A DNA stretch of 64,000 nucleotides, taken from Anas platyrhynchos. Lineage: Eukaryota; Chordata; Aves; Anseriformes; Anatidae. The stretch is from the NCBI RefSeq assembly GCF_047663525.1, contig NC_092613.1, forward strand, positions 3,745,501-3,809,500, written 5' to 3'. Positions 58,001-64,000 of the stretch are shown in pieces. Position numbers and translations under genes: made by a program. Below the pieces are notes generated by a model that worked only from the letters and a program-made list of their open reading frames with translations, searched no databases and was not told the DNA's origin. Position 1 is the first letter of the stretch, and the number at the start of each line of letters is the position of its first letter.

Positions 58001-61000
58001 TGCAGAGCTATTGTTCGGGTCGGAGGTCCTCCAGGAAGCAGCTGGCTGGATATTGATTGTTAGGACCTCACAGATCTTCATCCCCAGGCGCCTGCTTATC
58101 CCCAGCTTCCTCTGCATCCTCCTCCTGGGGTGTTAATGCCATAAATGTGTTGGTGAGCAGAGCCTCTGCCCGCTCTGGGGGTGCGAACAGGGGGTTTGTA
58201 CCCATTTCACAGCCCGGGGAGTAGAGGCAGAGAGAAGCAGTTGGTGCAAGTAAACAGAGTGATGGCATCGCAAAGCACAGGGTGCCCCCGTGTCCCCACC
58301 ACCCCATGCACAGGCAAGGTGCCCTCCCCTGAGCTTGGAGGAGCATTTGTGCTGCTAGAAGTGGCTTTTAGCAGAGCCACAGCCACCCTCCTTCATGGGG
58401 CTGGGGGGGGGAATGCTGCCTCCGTGTCCTCACTGCCATGTCCCGGTGCCAGGGGGACGTGGTGAGGCTCTTCCACGCCGAGCAGGAGAAGTTCCTCACC
58501 TGCGACGAGTACAAAGGCAAGCTGCACGTCTTCCTCCGCACCACCCTGAGGCAGTCGGCCACCTCGGCCACCAGCTCCAACGCCCTGTGGGAGGTGGAGG
58601 TAAGCGGGGCCGTGGGCATCCGGGGTGCCTGACCGCGCCTGGGGAGGCTGTTGGAAACAGTGCTTGTTTCGGTATGTTCCTGGCCTTGAATTTCCACTTT
58701 CTGGTGGCCTGAGTGCCCTAGTGAAAGCCAGCAGAAGGCTTGAGCTCTGAGAGGGAGCTGGAAGCCGCAGGTGCTGATGGACAGGCGATTTTATAGCTCG
58801 GGCTGCCCTGGAGGAGATGGGTGTCCCTCAGCCCCTCGGTGGCTCAGCGCCCCAAGCTTCTTCGCTTGTGGGCGCCTTTGGGACAGGATGGGGATCTTGT
58901 CACTGGTGGCTTTGCTGGGGGCCAGGACCAGGACTGGTATCACAGCTGAGTGCTCCTCTGCTCCTTCCAGGTGGTCCACCACGACCCGTGCCGAGGGGGC
59001 GCCGGGCACTGGAACGGCTTGTACCGCTTCAAGCACCTTGCCACGGGCAACTACCTGGCAGCCGAGGTAAGGGGGCGAGCACAGGGGTGCAGAAAGCTGC
59101 CCTGCCCTCGAGAGGCTGTCAACAGAAGTAGAACCCACCCTTAGATAGAGCAGCGATGTCCAAAATGCTCCTGGCTGCCTCCCCTCTGGCCCTGGCACAC
59201 GTAACCGGGGGGCAGGAGGGGGTGGCTGGGATTTTTCTCTGTTTGCTCACTCTGGGCCAAGCGACTGTACTGGCACAACCTCCTTGTGGGATGGAAGCAG
59301 CAGATAGCTCATCCGGCTGCATTTAACTCTTCCTGTCCAGGTTTTGTCCTTCCTCATCCTCTGGTCAGTGGAGGCATCCAGGGCTGGGAAGGGCTGGGGG
59401 AGGTTTAGGCAAAGCCTGAGCCTGGAAACCCCCAAATGGGTTTTGCTCCCATTTAAGGCCAGCGTAAGGCCTCCTGACAGAGGCACAAAGAGGTTTCTGC
59501 TCTTAGGTAATGTGGTTTATATGACACTAATGCCCAAGGGAAAAGTGTTAGACCTGCTGCCGGGGGAGCAGGGACGTGCTGGGGGAGCTGGGTGCACCCC
59601 GTGCCGAAGGCGTGCCGTCACTGTGGAAGGTGACCCAAGGGGGCCCCTTCTGCCACGGGCAGGATGGAAATAGCACTTACTGGATCCAATGCTGAGCCTC
59701 TGAAATTTGGGTGCTTTAAACCAAAAGACATTCAGCTGACCTCTGCAGAGGAAAGAAGATCCCCATCCTGGGCTGCTGCTGCCTGGCTTGTGGTGCTCAG
59801 CGAGACCCTAACCTGGGGCCTCGAGGGATTTGCAGCGAGAGCTTGTCTTGCTGCCATGCAGAGCCCCGCGGCTCGCTCTGCCCCTGTCCTCCTCTGTGGG
59901 GCTGCAACGCTGTGCCCTGGGCGTGGGTCGCGTCCTCCAGCCCCATCCGGGCAGGTTTTGTCTCTCTGCAGTGTGCATGAGCAAGGAAGGAACAGAAACA
60001 ACGCCCCATGCTTAGGGCTTTGGAGGGACTGAGGGGGAGGGCTGGGAGCTGTCTTTCATCTCCCTCTTTAACTTTTCAGGAAAACCCAAGTTATAAAGGA
60101 GACGTGGCTGAGCCCAAAGCAGCGCCCACGGTGAGCTGTGTGCAGCCTTGCTAGCAGAAATGCTGCTGCCGCTGCCTGAAACCACGCTGCCTCTTAGACT
60201 CTGCCTGACAGCAGGGAAATGCCCCAAAAAAAGAGCCCGCCACGGGGACAGTGCCCGCGCTGTGCCACCGGGTCCCGCTTGGTGCTGAGGTTGTGGCTGG
60301 AGGCTGTCCTGGCACAGGGCTGCCGAGCAGAGCATCCCGCATCCCGCACTCTAGAGTAGCATCCCCATGTCCCGCTTGCAAGAGGACCCCGCCGAAATCT
60401 GTCGGAGAGGGGTCCCAGTGCATGTTGGATCCCCAGGCCACGGGGGTGTGCAGATGAAGTGCTGGTAGAAGAGAGATTTGGACTTATTTTTTTTTTCCTC
60501 TCCGGTGAGGTTTGGAGAAGGGGTGTCCCCGTAGCTCAGGGGCATTGTGCCATGCTTGTGCTCTTGCAGCCCCTCGTTTGCCTCCGCACTGCGAGGCTCA
60601 GCCCGGCACCCGAGCCAAAGCTTCTGCACTGAGCGTAGCCGCTGCGTGTCCTCCGATGCTGCGTGCACAGAGAGGCTGGGCTCGGCGGGGCGACCTCCCC
60701 ACTTGGGGCTCAAAGCCATTTTCCCTGGTGCAGGGGGGCAGCAGCCGCTCCAGCCGCAGGAACACGGGGGAGAAGATCAAGTACCGGCTGGTGGCCGTGC
60801 CCCACGGCAATGACATCGCCTCCCTCTTCGAGCTGGACCCCACCACGCTGCAGAAGACGGACTCCTTCGTCCCGCGGTACGTGAGCATGCGCCAGCATGG
60901 AGGGGTGGAAATAAAGAAGGGAGGATTCATCCACGGTGGGAGGTTTTGTCACAAGGGGAGCTTTGCTGGGTGCTGGGGGAAGTGGTGGGTGCCAGCATGT

Positions 61001-63984
61001 CTGCGCGGGGGCTGCTGACCAAGGCACCGTGCTGTCTGCAGGAACTCGTACGTGCGGCTGCGCCACCTCTGCACCAACACGTGGATCCAGAGCACCTACG
61101 TGCCCATCGACATTGATGAGGAGAGACCCATCCGCCTCATGGTGCGGCCCCACGCCCTCCTCCCATCCATGGATTTACCCCCTGGCTCCTTCCTCCTTCC
61201 CACCCCGCTGTGCCCAGGGGCACCCCAACCTTCATCCAGGGACCGTGATGACCCAAGGGGGCAGTGGGACGCCAGCCCACAGCCTCCCCCAGTCACCTTG
61301 AGCCCATCCCAGTCCTTCCAGTGGGGACAAACTGGGCCCCTGGTGCCAGCTGGGTGGATGCGGGGACACTTGGTGCTGCCCTGCCTCTGTGACACCGCTT
61401 CCCTGTTCCTTCCCAGCTGGGCACGTGTCCCACCAAAGAAGACAAAGAAGCGTTCGCCATCGTCTCCGTGCCCGTGTCTGAGATCCGGGACCTGGACTTT
61501 GCCAACGATGCCAGCTCGATGCTGGCCAATGTGGTGGAGAAGATGAACGAAGGTTTTCTCAGCCAGAACGACCGGAGGTAAAAAGTCATTTCCCTGTGGA
61601 GATGGGGCTGTGCTGGAGCCCTCCAGCATCTCTGCAGGATGGGGCCCCTGCCTGGGTCATGGTGCCGGCTCTGCCTTGCTTTCCTGCTCGTGACCCAAAT
61701 CCACGCCTGCTTCTCCCAAGGATCTGGCGAGGAAATCAGATAACAGCACAGACCCGCTCTGGCCCCTCCTTTGCTGCTAGAAAAATAACTGAGGGGCTGG
61801 GAGATGGCCCCATGATAGGGGCAGCCTGGTTAGTCACGGTGTTATTTTTAGGTGGGTGGGTTCTTGGCGTTTCCTGAGCAAACACAGATACCCGGTGGGA
61901 CAGAGCGAGCCGCTGCCGCCCTGCCAGCCCGCCCCACGCTGGTCCCATGGTGCTTGCACCGCTCTGAATGTGACTCAAGGGGCAGAGGCACTGAACGCAA
62001 AATCCCCGGCATGAATCACGAGCACAAACCCATGACATTTACCATGGCACCTGACTTGAGACAATAATTTCCGTAGGAACTGCAGGGGCTGCAAAGCCTC
62101 ACGCTTCAGGGCAGCCACTGGCCTCTAGCAGTAGGGAGGATCGGCCAGCAGCTTCCCCGGCAGTGTTTTGAGCCCTGAACGTGGGCTTTTTGGTGCTACA
62201 AAATGTGCCAGCAGCATTGCAGGCACCTGAGCACGGGTGGGCTGTGTGCGGTGGGTGAGTGGCCTCCCTGGAAGGAGGGTCCCACCGCCCCGCTGGCACC
62301 GTGCCCCTTGCAGGTTTGTGATCCAGCTGCTGGAGGACTTGGTGTTCTTCGTCAGCGATGTCCCCAACAATGGCCAGAACGTGCTGGACATTGTGGTGAC
62401 CAAGCCCAACCGGGAGCGGCAGAAGCTCATGCGGGAGCAGAACATCCTGAAGCAGGTGAGGGGCCAGGACCGTGCACCTGGGCAAGGCTGAGGTCTGATG
62501 CCCAGCCATGCATGGGAGGCTGTGTGGACGGTGACACAGCACTTACATCCCTGCTTTGGGGGCAGATCTTTGGGATTCTGAAAGCCCCCTTCAAGGACAA
62601 GGGTGGCGAAGGGCCCCTGGTGCGGCTGGAGGAGCTGTCAGACCAGAAGAATGCTCCCTACCAGTACATGTTTCGGCTGTGCTACCGTGTGCTGCGGCAC
62701 TCCCAGGAGGATTATCGCAAAAACCAGGTGGGTTGGGGGGTAGAAGTGGGGAGCCCCCATCCCACCTCGTGTTGCACAGCCCTGGGGGGCTGCAGAGGTC
62801 GCGGTGGGGTAGGGGAGCATCGGCAGACCCTGCTGTGCAGCCTCACACTCACCATCTCTCTGCCCGCTCCAGGAACACATAGCCAAGCAGTTCGGGATGA
62901 TGCAGTCCCAGATTGGCTACGACATCCTGGCCGAGGACACCATCACGGCCCTGCTGCACAACAACCGCAAGCTGCTGGAGAAGCACATCACGAAGACCGA
63001 GGTGGAGACCTTCGTCAGCCTGGTGCGCAAGAACCGCGAGCCACGGTGCGTGCCCAGCACCCCCATCCCGAGGGGCTTTGAGCAGCTTGACGGGTGGGAT
63101 GTGCCTTGAGCAGAGGCAAAAAGAGCCCCCCCATAGGCCCCCCTTTCACAGCGAGCTGTCTCTGCCCCGCCCTCACTCCCCAGGTTTTTGGACTACCTCT
63201 CGGACCTGTGCGTGTCCAACCACATCGCCATCCCCGTCACCCAGGAGCTGATCTGCAAGTGCGTGCTGGACCCAAAAAATAGTGACATCCTCATCAAAAC
63301 TGAGTGAGTAGTCATGGGGAGAGATTTTCCACGGTCGGGGTTCAGTGCCTGGCCCTGCCTACTGCCATGGTACCCTGTAAAACCCCCATCACGCCCCGAG
63401 GTGCTCCATCCTCAGCAGCATCTCCAAGTTTACTCCTACCCCACCCCAGGCTGCGGCCAGTGAAGGAGATGTCCCAGACCCACGAGTACCTGAGCATCGA
63501 GTACTCGGAGGAGGAGGTTTGGCTCACCTGGACCGACAAGAACAACGACCACCATGAGAAAAGCATCCGGCAGCTGGCACAGGAGGCCCGGGCTGGCAAT
63601 GCCCACGACGAGAACGTTCTCAGCTACTACAGGTGACAATCCTGTGGCACCCTCTCCCCAGGCTGTGGGGAGACGGGGTGAGGACGTAAGGGTTGCATGG
63701 CCTCGCTCCTTCTCCACCTTGTCCCCACACAGGTACCAGCTGAAGCTCTTTGCCCGCATGTGTCTGGACCGCCAGTACTTGGCCATCAAGGAGATCTCCC
63801 AGCAGCTGGGGGTGGACCTGATCTTCCTCTGCATGGCGGATGAAATGCTGCCCTTCGATCTCCGGGCGTCCTTCTGCCACCTCATGTTGCACGTGCACGT
63901 GGACAGGGACCCCCAGGAGCTGGTGATGCCCGTCAAGTTTGCGCGGCTCTGGACCGAGATCCCCACGGCCATCACCATCAAAGA
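42923..63984 (+). CDS. ITPR3: ITPR3, inositol 1,4,5-trisphosphate receptor type 3 (5' part, 19 coding exons)
   Basis: IP3R3 is a tetrameric ER calcium-release channel gated by IP3 and Ca2+, of about 2,670 residues in vertebrates. The window holds residues 1-813; the gene runs off the right edge. The ATG at 42,923 has A at -3 and opens [20 protein letters not shown]. Exon phases agree at all 18 introns. The N-terminal suppressor beta-trefoil covers about 1-225, the IP3-binding MIR trefoil about 226-435, and the helical half with the start of the RIH solenoid follows. IP3-contact residues are intact: R266, T267, T268, R270, R503, K507, R510, Y567, R568 and K569. FLRTTLRQ, with Leu at 269 rather than the Gly of type 1, marks it as type 3. 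The region of about 319-350 is lineage-variable. The pore and coupling domains lie outside the window. Confidence 0.99.
43012..50509 (+). other. ITPR3: ITPR3 intron 1
   Basis: This 7.5-kb intron is the longest ITPR3 intron in the window. It contains the perfect CTTCTC array at 47,023-47,262, a pyrimidine tract near 45,620-45,660, and a GC-rich part at 48.8-49.7 kb with long frames open on both strands. No extra ITPR3 exon is needed or seen. Confidence 0.85.
47023..47262. repeat. Perfect (CTTCTC)n hexanucleotide array, about 40 units
   Basis: About 240 bases consist solely of a repeated CTTCTC/TTCTCC unit with no visible substitution, then a short imperfect tail (TTCTCCTCCTCG). The plus strand is all pyrimidine and the minus strand all purine. 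Translation yields Ser-Pro, Phe-Ser, Arg or Glu-Gly repeats, which are artefacts of the repeat. It lies in ITPR3 intron 1. Confidence 0.98.
50510..50580 (+). CDS. ITPR3: ITPR3 coding exon 2
   Basis: The exon follows TCCTGCAG and ends TTTCGAG|GTGAGA. It encodes [20 protein letters not shown] and KFR, part of the suppressor domain, ending in phase 1. Confidence 0.98.
50581..54404 (+). other. ITPR3: ITPR3 intron 2
   Basis: This 3.8-kb intron includes a CpG-dense stretch at about 51,140-51,280 with a TGAGTCA (AP-1) site at 51,265-51,271. It also includes a long plus-strand frame (51,775-53,283) with no recognisable domain. Confidence 0.85.
51140..51280. promoter_or_regulatory. Intronic CpG-dense block with AP-1 site
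   Basis: CpG-rich sequence (GCCGCGCCATCTCGTCGAGCG region) ends in GATGAGTCAC, which contains TGAGTCA at 51,265-51,271. In an intron otherwise poor in CpG this looks like an enhancer or alternative promoter. That is inferred from composition only. Confidence 0.3.
54405..54526 (+). CDS. ITPR3: ITPR3 coding exon 3
   Basis: This 122-nt exon encodes [20 protein letters not shown] and on to VVLLQKLQ, ending in phase 0 at residue 94. It forms part of the suppressor domain and is nearly identical to mammalian IP3R3. Confidence 0.98.
56776..56862 (+). CDS. ITPR3: ITPR3 coding exon 4
   Basis: The exon encodes 29 residues (95-123), [20 protein letters not shown] onward to SVIQ. The acceptor is GGCATCCAG and the donor CAG|GTACAG. 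Confidence 0.98.
57058..57216 (+). CDS. ITPR3: ITPR3 coding exon 5
   Basis: The exon encodes residues 124-176, [20 protein letters not shown] onward to RSNGDN. It carries a MIR-type repeat of the suppressor trefoil and is in phase 0 at both ends. Confidence 0.98.
57342..57440 (+). CDS. ITPR3: ITPR3 coding exon 6
   Basis: The exon encodes residues 177-209, [20 protein letters not shown] onward to GCKE. It follows GCTCCCCAG and ends GAG|GTGCTG, a weak donor that the protein alignment nevertheless supports. Confidence 0.97.
57544..57627 (+). CDS. ITPR3: ITPR3 coding exon 7
   Basis: The exon encodes residues 210-237, [20 protein letters not shown] onward to VLKG, closing the suppressor domain. 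The acceptor is GCCTAG, a slightly unusual TAG type. Confidence 0.97.
58453..58599 (+). CDS. ITPR3: ITPR3 coding exon 8 (IP3-binding beta domain)
   Basis: The exon encodes residues 238-286, starting [20 protein letters not shown] and including [11 protein letters not shown], whose R266, T267, T268 and R270 contact the IP3 phosphates. Confidence 0.98.
58971..59066 (+). CDS. ITPR3: ITPR3 coding exon 9
   Basis: The exon encodes residues 287-318, [20 protein letters not shown] onward to NYLAAE. It is a MIR repeat of the ligand-binding trefoil and is in phase 0 at both ends. Confidence 0.98.
60080..60130 (+). CDS. ITPR3: ITPR3 coding exon 10 (variable linker, 51 nt)
   Basis: This short symmetric exon encodes [17 protein letters not shown], residues 319-335. 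It occupies the place of the SI alternatively spliced segment known in ITPR1. Being a multiple of three, it could be skipped without a frameshift. Confidence 0.96.
60734..60876 (+). CDS. ITPR3: ITPR3 coding exon 11
   Basis: The exon starts [20 protein letters not shown], a basic Ser/Arg-rich linker that differs from the human one, then enters the conserved [19 protein letters not shown] stretch. It ends in phase 2 within Arg383. Confidence 0.97.
61042..61141 (+). CDS. ITPR3: ITPR3 coding exon 12
   Basis: The exon encodes [20 protein letters not shown] onward to RPIRLM, ending at residue 416 in phase 0. It is the last MIR portion of the ligand-binding trefoil. Confidence 0.98.
61417..61577 (+). 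CDS. ITPR3: ITPR3 coding exon 13
   Basis: The exon encodes [20 protein letters not shown] onward to GFLSQNDR, residues 417-470, leaving in phase 2. It links the trefoil to the helical half of the IP3-binding core. Confidence 0.98.
62314..62455 (+). CDS. ITPR3: ITPR3 coding exon 14 (IP3-binding helical domain)
   Basis: The exon encodes [20 protein letters not shown] onward to NILKQ. It contains R503, K507 and R510, the basic residues that bind the IP3 phosphates. Confidence 0.98.
62566..62727 (+). CDS. ITPR3: ITPR3 coding exon 15
   Basis: The exon encodes residues 518-571, [20 protein letters not shown] onward to EDYRKNQ. The Y567-R568-K569 triad completes the IP3 site. Confidence 0.98.
62873..63045 (+). 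CDS. ITPR3: ITPR3 coding exon 16
   Basis: The exon encodes [20 protein letters not shown] onward to NREP, in the armadillo-like solenoid after the ligand-binding core. It leaves in phase 2 within Arg629. Confidence 0.98.
63184..63303 (+). CDS. ITPR3: ITPR3 coding exon 17
   Basis: The exon encodes [20 protein letters not shown] onward to ILIKT, part of the RIH region. It enters and leaves in phase 2. Confidence 0.98.
63450..63632 (+). CDS. ITPR3: ITPR3 coding exon 18
   Basis: The exon encodes [20 protein letters not shown] onward to VLSYY, with an acidic EYSEEE cluster. It ends in phase 2 at AG|GTGACA. Confidence 0.98.
63733..63984 (+). CDS. ITPR3: ITPR3 coding exon 19 (last in window)
   Basis: The exon encodes [20 protein letters not shown] onward to PTAITIK, reaching residue 813 and two bases of the next codon, with donor GA|GTGAGA. 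The remaining two thirds of the receptor, including the pore, lie beyond the right edge. Confidence 0.98.
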
Positions 63985-64000
63985 GTGAGAGGCGCTGGGG

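Overview
The window is a piece of vertebrate, most probably bird, nuclear DNA. It carries spliced genes with GT-AG introns, GC-rich CpG-island promoters and fairly compact introns. The gene order is BAK1 (minus strand), an unnamed gene (plus strand), then ITPR3 (plus strand). From memory this matches the human 6p21 order BAK1 - GGNBP1 - ITPR3. Codon-level reading of the exons is the main evidence. Nothing here is prokaryotic, and I found no tRNA, rRNA or CRISPR.

Layout. Positions 1-8,785 hold no recognisable coding exon, only low-complexity tracts and one possible old LINE scrap. BAK1 runs right to left from a GC-rich first exon near 22.0-22.3 kb to a stop at 8,786. Its five coding exons give a complete 217-residue BCL-2 family protein. 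Between 22.3 and 25.2 kb is promoter or intergenic DNA. From 25.2 to 31.5 kb is a plus-strand multi-exon gene that I place as GGNBP1-like by position only. Its first three coding exons are well supported, the last two less so, and one further candidate exon does not fit the frame. From 31.5 to 42.5 kb is intergenic DNA with simple repeats. From about 42.55 kb to the right edge lies the 5' third of ITPR3. All 19 coding exons in the window splice in frame and encode residues 1-813, covering the suppressor domain, the complete IP3-binding core and the start of the central regulatory solenoid. The gene continues beyond the window.

Functional theme. BAK permeabilises the outer mitochondrial membrane. 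IP3R3 releases ER calcium toward mitochondria and is known to cooperate with BCL-2 family proteins. Mouse GGNBP1 has been linked to mitochondrial morphology. If the middle gene is GGNBP1, the locus groups three genes acting at the ER-mitochondrion interface. That grouping is an inference, not something the sequence proves.

The most notable non-gene feature is an uninterrupted hexanucleotide array of about 40 copies of CTTCTC in ITPR3 intron 1. The most notable protein feature is that bird-type BAK lacks the residues of the human BAK zinc site and the human cysteine pair, and carries a different cysteine. I did not see a convincing, wholly undescribed system.
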